Assembly: GCA_905397405.1 (NCBI GenBank)
Contig: CAJPVJ010000020.1
Span: forward strand, 1-64,000
DNA from: Oppiella nova
Taxonomy: Eukaryota > Arthropoda > Arachnida > Sarcoptiformes > Oppiidae
DNA: 64,000 nt
Direction: 5' to 3'
Numbering within the stretch: position 1 is the first letter of the stretch; every line of letters starts with the position of its first letter. Below, piece after piece: positions 38,823-50,879 of the stretch. A program made the translations under genes and the position numbers. The notes under the pieces were generated by a model. That model was not told where the DNA came from. It searched no databases and saw only the letters and a program-made list of their open reading frames with translations.

Positions 38823-41800
38823 TGATCATTGAATAACACAAACAATCGCATTGATTAGCATTTAAACAAAAGCCCGTAACTCAAGACAACTTTGCCGGCA
38901 CTTCCTTTTTGTTGAGGCACAGGTATGTTATTAAACCCTTTTTTAGATTCACAATTTTCTCTCGTACTCTCAATCACTTGCATAACACAAACGAGTGGAG
39001 AGATTGAGTACTATTTTTTGCAATGATGTTTTTTATTGTGCAAAGCGTATGGGCACAGAAAAGTTGAATGTTTGAGATGTGAACATAAGTAGATAATCGA
39101 TAGCTAAACGCTGGCTTACAATCTAAATGTGAGCGCATTGTTGAGCACCGGGAGAGAGAAAAAACTCGCCTTAACGACAATAGGCTCTGGAAAAACAAAG
39201 GCTAACATAGCATAATAGACAGGCATTTATTTTATGTGTGTGTGTTTGCCATATATTGCCAGCTCTTATGTTGAAGTAAAGGCTTCTCTCGGTATCTGTC
39301 TATCTTTCTGTCCATATATTTCTAACTCTAAACTCAATGGCAGCCGATATTAGTAATCGGCAGCAATACCGATAGCACTGGGCGTTGAGTTTTCATATGT
39401 TTTATATGGTGCATATATTGGCAGTTGTTTAGTGTGTATATATATTCTGTATATATCTATGAGTGTGTATATATATATACAGTGAGCGATTCTGTCAGAG
39501 CAAAAAATAAAATAGAGAGAAAGCTTTAAGACTATGGCTGTGAAGCCTCTGAACTAACTCTGCAAATGCTTGCCTCCAAAGCGTGGGAAAAATAGCCAAC
39601 GGTGTGGTTGTGTGTGTGAGCACTGGTAGTATATTCTGTATGTTATGTGTGCTATGTTTTAGTGCTATCTCTACACCAACTTTCATGCAGTAGTTATTCT
39701 CTAAACTTTATTCTCTCTGACACACAAAAGCAAAGGTATACTCGCTATTAGACTACAGTGAGAGACATGAACTGCTGCACCGGTAGACCAACTAAAACTG
39801 ATCCTATACACACTCAATGCTACACACAATGTCGTGTGTGTGTGTGTGTGTATTGCCCACAAAAAAGTGCTTTCAGTTTATGCTTGGAGTTTGAGTTTAA
39901 CTTTTATTTTTCTCTCATTTTAGTCATACAGTAGTGAACAGTATTATTGTTCTGTTATAACAGCGCCAGTGTTGGCCACAAATCAATAGTTTTTGGTGTA
40001 ATAGTAGTGTAATTGGGATTCACTTTTATAGCCATCAAAACTACTCTATTGAGTGCTGACGAGAAGAGAGAGAGAGAGAGAGAGAGAGATTGGCAATTGT
40101 GCTATTGTTTTGCGCTACCGTTTCGTGTGATGCCATACATATCATAACTACATGTGTTTGCATATGGTTTGCATGTCTTCATGTCTTGTTATCAGAAAAA
40201 ATTGCTATTATTCTCCGCAAAATGCAATCTCTGTGTCAATGCATTACAACAATTTTCGCTCTTATTTACAAATAGACAAATAGACACTAATCATATTCAA
40301 AATAACACGACCAGAAAAATAGTAGCAAATTATAAACTCATCGGAATGTAACTTAAAATATACAAACATATATTTTCTCGATAAAAAACTGCATACATAA
40401 AATACTGTATATTCCGTGTTTCGATAGCATTGCTATATGAATAGGAATATAATAACAAGAATTTCTGCTAACAAATGACTTGACGTTAGCTTTTTATTTA
40501 TATGATTTGCCAAATGAGAGGTGTGGTTGTGGTGGCAATGTTCGGGTGCTTTATTGCATTGCGTGCCAATTAAAGGCACATTAATTTGTATTGCTTTACA
40601 ATTTCACTTATCATATCCCGATTCATATTTTCATACGAGAAAGCCGTGCGAAACACAATATATTTAATATATTTGTTTCAAATAACACTACAATAACTCC
40701 ATATCACGTAAGAGTTATTGAGCGCTAATTCTTAGGGCTATAATTGGCTTATAAGTGGTTTGTATTTAGTTTATACAGTTGCGAATTGAATGGCCGTAAA
40801 GTGGGTGACCACTAAATATACACATACCTTGGTTATGCCTACTGGTCATGTAGTCCTCTTTGCAAACAAACCTATTCTCGTCGAGTATATAAAGCTCTTC
40901 GCCCGTCGATAACTGCTTCCGACAAACCAAACACGTGAAGCATTTCAGATGAAATACTTTACTGCGGGCTCTGCGCACCAGATCCGTGGGTAGTATACCC
41001 TGCGAACAACCGGAACACTTTGTCCCAAAAAGTCTGAAATACGAGTAGAAATCAATATTATTCAAAACGAGTGAAACACAATTTTTGTTTTATATATTAT
41101 ATTATATTATATATGTATGAATCGTGTATAAATCAAAAGCGCGAATCAGTTTTGCATTCCGTTCAGCGTATCTATCATTAAAACTCTATTAATTATATTC
41201 AGCGCAAGAATTTTCAAAGTCATTCAAAACGGGGAGAAAGAGAGAGAAAAAATATTTGAGAAATGTTTGGCACCAAAATAAATGCCAAATGTGTGTTAAA
41301 TGATAGCATTAAAGGGAATGGGTGTCACAAACACGGCTCAGACATTAATTTTTTACGTAATTTTGGCATAAAAAAATTGTCGACTCCAGGAGCACAGGTA
41401 GGTTTCTCTCTCGCTCGCGATTGTATGGTACGAGTGAAGTGTCTGTCTGTGTTTGACTCCTGTATGGTATGTATGTATGTGTGAGGTATTGATGCCCTAA
41501 TGATCAGTTGTCCCATTGATGTCATGATAATAATAGCGATAACTCGTGTTTAGCATCACTTTGAATAATAATTTGTGGTCTCTTTGTGTGCACACATTTC
41601 CTGCCAGCGCTCCGGTAGGACTGGCATATCGCAAGTGAAGTGTGGTGTAGCAAGCATAGTTTTGTTTTTTGAGAGCAATTTTTTATTACTATTATATCGC
41701 TTATTATAATATGTGTTTTCATTGAATTGACATTTTCTATGAATGTGTCGACACTATTATTCTGCAGTGTTATGAATGAGTGGGGGGAGGGGGGAGAGCA

Positions 41801-42306
41801 TCGGCGTGTAGTCAGTCGAGCGCCTGGCGTATACGACAACTGTATGATTGTAGCGCTAAACGCTTAAATAAATTATTGGTATTACGCCAACTTGGTAATT
41901 TTTAAAGGGTGACGAGAAAATGAATGGCCCGAACCTGTCGGCCCTCATAGGCACACACATCTAATTACAATGTATGCCATTCCTCTGTGTCTATGCTTTC
42001 TGTGCACAGAAATTCTTGTCACGAGTTTTTTGCTGTCATTTCACTGACAGTTTGGTTGCAATTCTTGACTCTCTTTTGTTTCGTCGACGAGAAGTGTTTG
42101 GCACGAAATGGTTCGCATCGGACAGGCATTTGTCGCCATACCGTTCACTGTATGGTTAGTTCAGGCAGCGGAGGCACAGCACCGGCACATACATCTCGAG
42201 CAGAGCACCGGCACAGCACATCTTATACGCTAGCGTTCACTATACACTTTGGGTTAGTGACAACTGTTGACAACACTTGCGAATTACAAAAATACTCAGC
42301 GGATAA

Positions 42307-42351
<45 letters not shown>

Positions 42352-45300
42352 CGGGCATTAGTTGCAAACCACTAGTAATGCTGGCATATCATGGCATACA
42401 AGTGCTCGTCAGTCATGAGTGCCGTCTCTTTTGCCGCTTCCCTTCTTAGACGACTTCTGAGCCGTATTTCAATGCCAGACGCCAACAGTTTGGACTCAGA
42501 TTCGGGGGTAAGGGATCTGTGTGTTGGGGTTGGGATGCCTTTCATTCACGAATGCATGTCCACTACGAGGACAGATCCGGACTGTCAGCGAACTGTGAAA
42601 CGCTCTTTTGGCACAAGTAGTCGGCTATACAACTAGCAAATGAATGTCCTAAAAGTGGGCCTAAACTCCCCATTTATTCAATGACTCTCTTTATATGCAT
42701 TTGTTCACTCATTTTCGCAGAACTGATACAACGGACCAAAACATTTGCAAACATTTTTGAAGTTCATTTGAAACACTCATTTTGGTGATTATTATTTGCA
42801 ACGTCTGTTTTGATGAACACTTCACTCGCTACTACTTCCCTCACTCTCTGTAAAGACCCGTCACTTATAATTCATTCCTCCGGCTGAACGTAACGTCGGT
42901 TTTATAGACGGGTCGTGAAACAGCGTACGACTGGTAGCCATTATATTAGGCTATTATATGAATATAAGTCGAGTCGTGATTATATTTCTCTGAGTAATTC
43001 GCGTCCACCGCCACCACCGGCACTGGTATTAAAGAATCATTTGGGGAGTGGAAGGGGTGCTCAAGTGGTTGAAGGTGTAGGGGTGGGCTGTGCGCCAGTA
43101 TTTTGGCCCACTATGTAATGATCGCTTGAAAGTAATAATACACTTAAAAACAATCATTAAGTCGATTATCGCGAGAGAGTATGAGAGAGAGAGAGAGAGA
43201 GATAGAGTGAGTGCGGGTTAGAGAGAAAAATGAGTACCATTTTTGAGAAACCCAAATAATAGTGATGTTTTTGGATTCAACACTATTTAACTACCGATTG
43301 TGTAATATTTTCATTCAGCAGAGAGAGAGATAGAGTGAGTGCGGGTTAGAGAGAAAAATGAGTACCATTTTTGAGAAACCCAAATAATAGTGATGTTTTT
43401 GGATTCAACACTATTTAACTACCGATTGTGTAATATTTTCATTCAGCTCCCTTTCCGGAGGCGTTTTTATTGTAAGTTGACAAAAATCTAGATAAGACTT
43501 ATATATATATATAGTTGTGTTTACACAACAGATAATTAACACCACGTCTTCACGAATGTTAGCATGCCGACTACACATATACTAAAACACATCAAAAACT
43601 ATTTTTGATGTCAATTCTAAAACACCGAGAATTCCAGTTGTTATTATACAACTGAGAGGGGTCAGTGCACTACTACCTCCTTGTATACCATTCCCCGAAA
43701 CTGTTGCTCCATTTGTGACTTGACTTTTAATACTCATAACTTATATTCAAGTGAGAGACAAGTCTTAGCCCTCTCGACGGCTAAGTCTGATAATCTCTGA
43801 TCCAGTGTTTTATTTGATCGCAAATTTCTAAATGTCATAATAAAAATAGTTTACATTTTTGTCGGAGCCTTACACTCACTCAACAAATATCTTAAAACTC
43901 ATAGGAATTTAAAGGGAAAACAATTAGATGATGTGTTTGAAACAACTTTCTCTCTCAACTCATCTGTGAATGCAATCATAAATTTGTTTTGAATACACTA
44001 ATCGTTTTGTAATCACACAAAAACATTTAATTGATTTTTAGTAGTATAGTAAACAATAATAATGTTTATTGGTTAAGTATGTATGTATGAATAGTTTACG
44101 AAAACATTAGTGCTATTTTCATGTATATTAAGTAAAAATATTTGTTATTATTATTAAAAGGAAAAGAAATTACTGACTAAATGAGGAAAAATTTTATTCA
44201 AAAAAAATTATATCAGAAAATCAGTGTTTTGTGAAATCGAGAATATGATTGCTTTTGACAAAAATCGATAAATTTTCAGAAAAATCATATAATATACGGT
44301 GTGTAAAGACGACAACAGTTTTGGTCATAAGTTTTTTCAGAGAAACTAATTTTCTGCTTCTGAATGGGAATAATCATAAAAAATAGTAAAATAATCATAA
44401 GAGGTATGATATAGTGGTTAGCAGTAGTAGTGATGATGGTATACACTTAACGATAATATTTCTATTTTTTAATGACAAAAGCTCGAACATAAAAGGCCCT
44501 AAAAAAGCCTGTAATGGCTATAATCGCCAATTATAACAATTGACCGCTTGATGACTTTATTTAGCGATTATTATTATCTGCTTTTATGTCTATCTCTGAG
44601 TTGTATCCCATTTTATATACCACACAATTCATGGTTCAGGTCTTAGCTTTAAATACTAATATTACTTTTAATGTGTTTCATTTAAAAATAGTCATTAGTT
44701 TTATAATAATATTTAATTCAAATCGAAATTGTTATTATATTCTCGTATAATTGGAAATATTATGACAATTATAGCCAAACAATTGGATCGATAATCAAAT
44801 TAAAGTTCACCTCGCTATGTGTGATTGAATTGTAATAAATAGTGTCATTTTGGTTTGCCGGTAATAAAATATATATTAAGTTATTATAATATTATTGTAA
44901 TATTGACTACTATGAGTCTATACTGAATAACCTATGCTTTTGTAATAAATGAGAATTAGTTGTAAAAAATGAATAAAAACTAAAAATGATTTGTGAATCG
45001 AAAGTGAGAATTAATTTCATACACAATCTTCACATAACTTCAAAAAACATAATTTAAATCACAAGCCTTAAAGCAAATAGAAATTTAAATTTTTTAAAGC
45101 AAAATCAAAATCTTAAGGATTAAAGGCATCGCAAATATAGTCATCACTTGTATTGTGTTTTGTTGTTTTCTGGCGTAAATCGTTTGCATTAATCTTATCG
45201 AAAGAAATAGTTATTTGAGAGAAGATTTCATGTATTGATGCGGAAGTGTTTGATGGCGTGATTCAGTTTATTACTAATACTTATGATATAAAAGTATTTA

Positions 45301-46568
45301 CCACCGAAAACAGTGGTATTTTACTCATTCAACACACACATACATAGGACAGGCAGTTAGTTGTCTGTCTGTCCAATAACTTATTCGCGAAAAAATTATA
45401 GATTACAGCAATTTATTGTATTTTAGAGTTGGAAATCATTTTGAAGCCATTCTTCACCATTAAGTGCACGAGAATTGAGTGATAGAGGGATTCAATGCAT
45501 TGAAACGCTTCATTCAAATCATGAATATGTGGAACACATGTGATGTGTATTTCAGGACTAAATTATGGTCTAAATTAAGCCAAAATGTGGTCAAATGTAT
45601 CGTGCAATCACTCAACGCTTTTATTATCCGTAGAAATTACATGAAATACTTTATATGATTCAAAAGTAAACCTCTTTATTGTGTGTGGAAACACACAAAT
45701 ATTTTATACGTGCATTTGGCAAGTTGTGAAAACTTATTTCTCAATGTATTGTTTGAAATTAATAAAAACTATTTAATACATTTTATAGTGTAGCGTATAT
45801 TTTAAGGAAATATATAAATCTCTTATTTCATTGAATAGAGATTTATACAGTGGTCGACACAATCTAAATGCCAAAATGTATTCCCAAAAAGTAGTTAAAA
45901 GCTATTTTTGGCGCAAAAAACTTTTTAAATGCCATAAAATGTGACACGAGTTTAGATAAAACATAAATTAGTTATACTAAACAAATGACTACATGTTTCG
46001 CCTAAACGTTAAAAAGTATTTTTAAAAACAAAAACCACTAAAAACAGATACATTTAATATACAAGCAACACGTGAACGGAGTGGCAATTCTGTAACCACC
46101 GGACACACGAAAGTAAGCGCGCAAAAAAGTGTCCAGCAAGAAATTGATACGAAAAAAATGAATGAGCAAGGCAACGCAAACTTACTTAAAGAAGTCGTTC
46201 CGGCAATAGAGCTTTCCCTCTCTGGAGAAGCACTTCTCCTGAAGATTGGATTTACACTCTGCACATTGCACACACTTTGTATGCCACGAGCGGTCCAATA
46301 CATTCAATAGGAATCGGTCCAGAATTGGTAGATCACAACCGGCGCATACAATCATTTTCATTTTGGACAAACCATACGATGAGTCCCTTTTATTCTGCCG
46401 CATAGCCACCCGTTTACCATCGATGCGAGCGCTTTCTGGCTCAGAGTGGTGTGTGAGTTGGGAACCGGTAGGGCCGCCCATACTAGCGCCTGACGCACTG
46501 GCCATGGGGTGGAGCGGCGCATGACTTCCCACCACCACATCCACACACATCTTCGCCATCCACTCCAT
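18698..46568 (-). CDS. Lim1: Lim1 (Lhx1/5-class) LIM-homeodomain transcription factor
   Basis: DNA-binding regulator of head, neural and appendage development in animals; its LIM domains bind the cofactor Ldb/Chip. Exons in transcript order: 46568-46186, 41033-40828, 34599-34121, 21504-21315, 18993-18698. Phases agree, giving 1554 bp (517 residues). LIM1 ligands are C75, C78, H96, C99, C102, C105, C122, D125; LIM2 ligands are C134, C137, H156, C159, C162, C165, C185, D188. A Ser/Gly/Pro-rich, partly acidic linker precedes the homeodomain (about 311-370), which contains [18 protein letters not shown] and [16 protein letters not shown] with Gln at position 50, as in vertebrate LHX1/LHX5. The tail keeps the [13 protein letters not shown] segment seen in LHX1. 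Metazoans outside vertebrates usually have one Lhx1/5 gene. Introns are 5.2, 6.2, 12.6 and 2.3 kb. The 74 residues before the first LIM cysteine are unusual for the family. Confidence 0.97.
20013..20371 (+). repeat. 112 bp direct repeat preceded by GA tracts
   Basis: 20013-20124 matches 20260-20371 (offset 247). Each copy is preceded by a GA run (19978-20012 and 20228-20258), and both matches stop abruptly inside the same GAAAATCTCAGA context. Confidence 0.9.
20541..21122 (+). repeat. direct duplication with one internal indel
   Basis: 20541-20778 corresponds to 20909-21122 (offset 368, then about 344). The first copy has about 24 extra bases made of a repeated GTCTCTCCA-type motif; one substitution is seen (CCAATACC/CCAAAACC). 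Matches end sharply at TTTCTCGG in both. Confidence 0.88.
21315..21504 (-). CDS. Lim1: Lim1 exon 4: homeodomain helix 3 and following segment
   Basis: Acceptor atattag, then [20 protein letters not shown] (recognition helix, W48, F49, Q50, N51) and the basic [11 protein letters not shown] segment. The GC content is higher than that of the surrounding intron. It ends in phase 1 before gtatta at 21314. Confidence 0.97.
22139..22177. repeat. (GA)19-20 microsatellite
   Basis: Pure GA run in Lim1 intron 3; a short TA run follows at about 22239-22251. Confidence 0.95.
23778..24730. repeat. inverted repeat, 96 bp arms with TC/GA at the inner ends
   Basis: 23778-23873 is the reverse complement of 24635-24730. 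Here the TC run (23844-23884) and the GA run (24635-24664) are at the inner ends, facing each other across about 760 bp; a second GA run starts directly beyond the right arm (24732-24768). Confidence 0.9.
24923..25231 (+). other. intronic open frame with a GC-richer end and hairpin
   Basis: An open frame of 102 codons lies antisense to Lim1 inside intron 3. Its last 55 codons look more gene-like than the surroundings (C/G in many third positions, ending PVVSSA), while the first part is AT-rich. I recognise no family. The same segment contains an inverted repeat, CGACTGC ... GCAGTCG, at about 25171-25205 with T/A-rich inner sides, so a structured RNA or a regulatory element is equally possible. 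Confidence 0.25.
25940..25994. repeat. (TC)20 tract followed by a (TA) run
   Basis: Pure TC run of 40 bp adjoining a TATATA run of about 15 bp. Confidence 0.95.
26000..29240. other. AT-rich block without GA/TC tracts
   Basis: About 3.2 kb of A/T-dominated sequence, full of TTAATTA and AATTAA words, and with no GA/TC tract, in a window that otherwise averages about one per kb. No gene or transposon ends found. Short open frames here are expected by chance. Confidence 0.7.
30368..30411. repeat. (GA)22 microsatellite
   Basis: One of the longest pure GA runs in the window, in Lim1 intron 3. Confidence 0.95.
34121..34599 (-). CDS. Lim1: Lim1 exon 3: linker and homeodomain helices 1-2
   Basis: Acceptor cccaacag next to 34599; the first two bases complete a Val codon with exon 2. 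The linker has an acidic patch (ADSDHEEDN) and Ser/Gly runs, then [20 protein letters not shown] begins the homeodomain. It ends exactly after RVIQ, in phase 0, before gtatgt. The 171-codon frame on the opposite strand over this exon is a shadow. Confidence 0.97.
34600..40827 (-). other. Lim1: Lim1 intron 2, non-coding
   Basis: Mostly AT-rich sequence with GA/TC tracts at about 36711-36743, 38634-38658, 38790-38821 and 40065-40089 and a GT run at about 39836-39852. No additional exon recognised. Confidence 0.75.
40828..41033 (-). CDS. Lim1: Lim1 exon 2: LIM2 domain
   Basis: Acceptor tatttcag, then [20 protein letters not shown] and the rest of LIM2, with all eight zinc ligands. It includes [21 protein letters not shown], near-identical to vertebrate LHX1. 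It begins by completing a Lys codon and ends in phase 1 before gtatgt. Confidence 0.97.
42312..42350. repeat. (GA)19 microsatellite
   Basis: Pure GA run in Lim1 intron 1. Confidence 0.95.
43192..43447 (+). repeat. perfect 128 bp tandem duplication
   Basis: 43192-43319 is followed immediately by an identical 43320-43447. The unit begins in a GA tract and ends at TTCATTCAGC. Confidence 0.93.
46186..46568 (-). CDS. Lim1: Lim1 exon 1: N-terminal extension and LIM1 domain
   Basis: An in-frame stop lies just upstream of the ATG at 46568-46566, so translation starts there or further in unless an upstream exon is spliced in. LIM1 ([20 protein letters not shown] onward) begins at residue 75. Mets at residues 70 and 72 (46361 and 46355) would give the usual short N-terminus and have A at -3, whereas the first ATG has T at -3. 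The donor is gtaagt at 46185. Confidence 0.93.
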
Positions 46569-47388
46569 GAAACTAGTCTATGGATAGTATATATACCAGT
46601 ATTATGTGTGTGCAGTATAGCCTTCTCTCCCTAACATACCCTCTCACTCTATCTCTCCCTCTTTCTCTCTCTCCCTCTCTCTCTGTGTTCATCGATATAT
46701 AATACACTTCTGAAGAGGTTTTGTGGTCATAAGACACACTACAAGAGTTTGTATGTGTTGTGTGCGATCGACACGAGACCCACAACAATAGGGGGACAGT
46801 TAGACAGTTTGATGGACTCCACTCTCACTCTCGCGATCTCCTGTCGCTCGCAAAGTATATAAAAAAAGTTATACAAAAAAGTCTGCATTTCTTTCATACG
46901 ACGAGACACTCATAGCGCACAACACTTCCAAGAAATTGCAAATTTAACTCAAACTTTATGTTAGGATTCCGTGAATTTCACACAAAAAAGCTACGAATTT
47001 ATTGTCGGCTTTTGTTTTGAATACGAGTTACAAAAATCATATGAAATGACATTTATTGACACTTTTTTAGGAACTACTTGACCCCAGCCCGGAATTATAT
47101 CAGTAATATAGGGTTTGCATGTATTTTGTGTATTATCTGTATATTTCGTGTACAGCACCGGGGGTTCTCTCAAACTTATGTCTTCAAAGTTTATTTTTCT
47201 CTACTTTTTTTGGTTTGCTTTTTAGACTCATTCTCGGCGTCCGAATCGGTCTTCTTTTATATTGTTTTCGTGAGCTCTCTCTCCGCACTTCAAATTGTGT
47301 GCGAATTTATACCTAATTTTCTATTGTATTTGAATCGATACACAAAAACAAAATTCATGGCAAAGTAGAGAAACACACAATTCTTTAC

Positions 47389-47430
<42 letters not shown>

Positions 47431-48328
47431 GAGAAAATTTTAAAATGTTTGAACTCTAACACTGAACACATTTGTCAATTTAGATATGTATGACCCCTGG
47501 GCTCTCTCACCTTCACCTCTATCTCTCTCTCCGTGTGTTTCGAAATATTTGTGTTGTTCTCCGCAGACTTGTTGACCACTCCATGAGTTACCCCTTTAAT
47601 AGCGATCGAAAGTTATGGATTTGTAGGTATTTGTTGCAAAAATAACTTTACCGCCCCTTCCATTGGGTTCGTTGGGGACCCGGATATCTACGGTTTGTCT
47701 CATTTCTCTCACTCACTCCAAAAGTACCTCCAATTCCGAGGAGAAATCAAGTGTTTGTATGCAATAAATTATTTATTAGACAAAGCATTGAATGGTATGC
47801 ATTAAATACGACTCATTAATTGTCGATCACTTTTGTAGCTAATGGTCAATATTTGATTACAACTCCACTTATCATTGTGTTTCAAATATAACATGAAAAC
47901 GTATGACACAAACAGTTATTGATTTAAACATTTCCATAAAAACAATATTTCAATATATAATTTTTAAGGTTACACTCGCAATAAATTATGGAAACAACAA
48001 AATTTAAAACATAATTATACAACATTTCAAACAAACCAAACAATAGGGAACAAATATTTATAAGAAAACATATATCAAAACATAAGTATTGTTAGTGTTA
48101 TTATGTTTCTGTACTACTATTACGAAAATGGTTTGACTTTATTGCGAATTCTATGCTTTTCTCGTTTAAAACAATAAATCTTTTTCTAACAAACTTTCTG
48201 TTGTGTTAAGTATTTGATAGAATTTAAATCGCCTCCTATTCTGATTGATAGGAATGCCTACAAAATAAGTCTAACGACTAAACAATGAACTTCTGAGGGA
48301 TAAGAATGTCTGTAGGAGTGAATATAGC

Positions 48329-48362
<34 letters not shown>

Positions 48363-48718
48363 GAAGAGAGTAAGTTAGTGGAAAGAGAGTTATATATTTT
48401 ATGAACTCATTGAATGGTAGGGCATATATCCTATACTGGAGTATATGTGTGACTGTATTGACAATAAAACGATAGCGATCTATGAAAAGGCATCAGAAAG
48501 AGGATGGAAAGGATGAAAACTCATCGCATGAATGTTGTAAAAGTCTGTATGGAATGACACAAAACTTTTCCCGTTTAGGGATTTGTATTTGTTGTCACTT
48601 ACGAAAGCCTTATCTTATTTCCTGCATATGACACGACATACAAATTCACGTTAGAGGTATGTATTATAATGATTATGTGTGCAACACATGCCTGGCCTGT
48701 CTTCGCTGTATGTATGTG

Positions 48719-48749
<31 letters not shown>

Positions 48750-48891
48750 TTAAGCATATCTCTCTCTTTTGTGTTTTATTCATGTGAATGAGTTCTGCAA
48801 ACAAATGCTATGCAATGGCTATGACTATGAAACTAAACAAACACAAGATATCGATTCAAAAACTCGAGAGCCAAGCAAAGCATCACACACT

Positions 48892-48967
48892 CTATGCACT
48901 GGTAATCGTATGTGTTATGCAGTATGGGTTATGTGAGTGTGTATGTGCTCTCTCCTATCAATGAAGT

Positions 48968-49018
<51 letters not shown>

Positions 49019-49635
49019 AAAAATTGAGATCAACTTCAGCGCAACGATCAGAGCACGACTTCAAACACTGAGCCTATGGCATAGATATTTGCCTTTCAAA
49101 ATATATTCCGCACACAAACTATTGCTATACCACTACACTCTAACACCCGATCCCTTTTGCTCTCAACTCTCTCATCCTTTATATACAGTATATAAAAAGA
49201 GACGAAATATTTATTCACTAAAATTTTTATCGATTAGTATGAAAGCGAATACTCAATCAATTCCTAACGTGTTATTATTTTTTTGGAAAAAATATTTTTT
49301 ATAAGAAAAACATATTTTATAAGAAAATCATTTTTTAAAAATAATAAATAAATATTGAATTATATGTAAGGGTTTATTATATTCAATATTTTACAAAAAT
49401 CTGTGATTTTATGTGTATGTATTAACGGGATGTGACTGTGGGATGAAATGAATGAAATAGGAAAACACGTATCAATAGGAATAGGAATACTGTATATAAA
49501 TCCTATGCATTCCACTGGGATTTTCCACTTCTGTTGGGTCAATCACACACTCTATGCACTGGTAATCGTATGTGTTATACAGTATGGGTTATGTGAGTGT
49601 GTATGTGCTCTCTCCTATCAATGAAGTTTATATCT

Positions 49636-49674
<39 letters not shown>

Positions 49675-50207
49675 TGCAAAAAAATTGAGATCAACTTCAG
49701 CGCAACGATCAGAGCACGACTTCAAACACTGACGCCTATGGCATAGATATTTGCCTTTCAAAATATATTCCGCACACAAACTATTGCTATACCACTACAC
49801 TCTAACACCCGATCCCTTTTCCTCTCAACTCTCTCATCCTTTATATACAGTATATAAAAAGAGACGAAATATTTATTCACTAAAATTTTATCGATTAGTA
49901 TGAAAGCGAATACTCAATCAATTCCTAACGTGTTATTATTTTTTTGGAAAAAATATTTTTTTTATAAGAAAAACATATTTTATAAGAAAATCATTTTTTA
50001 AAAATAATACATAAATATTGAATTATATGTAAGGGTTTATTATATTCAATATTTTACAAAAATCTGTGATTTGATGTGTATGTATGTATTAACGGGATGT
50101 GACTGTGGGATGAAATGAATGAAATAGGAAAACACGTATCAATAGGAATAGGAATACTGTATATAAATCCTATGCATTCCACTGGGATTTTCCACTTCTG
50201 TTGGGTC
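48892..50207 (+). repeat. 650 bp tandem duplication containing a GA tract
   Basis: Copy 1 is 48892-49541 and copy 2 is 49542-50207. Each contains a GA tract (48973-49012 and 49638-49668) early on and ends at CTTCTGTTGGGTC. The copies differ by substitutions, A-run lengths and an extra GTAT unit, and copy 2 has a TATCTGA insertion before its GA run. Confidence 0.92.
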
Positions 50208-50831
50208 TCTCTCTGTATCACAACTTTTTTCTCTCTTTCTCTCTCTGAGAGTCTCTCTCTATCTCTCACTCTTCAGATATAAACTCTATTTGGTTTCTGG
50301 AAAACTCGTATAAACTGTTAGTCCTGTTATGCAATCACACAATACAGTCGAGAGTCGGAGAGAAATATTTTTACATCGACTATAGATATGGCGTTTGGAA
50401 TACAATTAAATGCCTTTTCTTTCGCCTAAAGAATTCAAATATTAAGACATTTTTTACATACGATTAATGCATTGGAAGAGACCAGAAATGCCTTATATTT
50501 TATGCACGAAACGACTGCAAAATATTTAAATGACTGTACGAGAGATGATTAACAACGGGTTTATATACAGAATAAATTTTAGGATTTTGGAAAGAGGGCT
50601 TAGGATTTTGTTGAGAGGGATTGGGATATATGGCATATGAATGGCGGAGAGGTATGTTTGAGAGCAGGTCTGCGGTGGTGGTGGCAGAGGGCCCGATGAC
50701 AGGGATATTTTGAGATGACGTTTCATAATCTCCGGCATTAACTCACACGAGAAGATCTATGAGTGTTGTGTCGATTTTGGGGAATTCATGTCTCAGGGGT
50801 CGGTGTTTTGATACTCTTATATAAGTTATAT

Positions 50832-50834
<3 letters not shown>

Positions 50835-50874
<40 letters not shown>

Positions 50875-50879
50875 GAGAG
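50835..50879. repeat. GA microsatellite with one GGG interruption
   Basis: About 45 bp GA run in the Lim1 5' flank. Confidence 0.95.

Larger units (their letters stand above)
41034..46185 (-). other. Lim1: Lim1 intron 1, non-coding
   Basis: Contains GA tracts at about 42312-42350 and 43183-43202, the tandem duplication at 43192-43447, a GC-richer stretch at about 42100-42560 without a recognisable product, and an AT-rich stretch from 43500 to 46000 lacking GA/TC tracts. Confidence 0.75.

Noticed and set aside
42391-42636. GC-richer frame with a possible donor (gtaagg near 42508) as an extra exon
   Set aside because: No similarity, no acceptor I would trust, and Lim1 exon phases are complete without it.
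47078-47368. 96-codon hydrophobic open frame as a membrane protein
   Set aside because: Phe/Leu/Ile content follows from T-rich sequence; no conserved motif or signal beyond composition.
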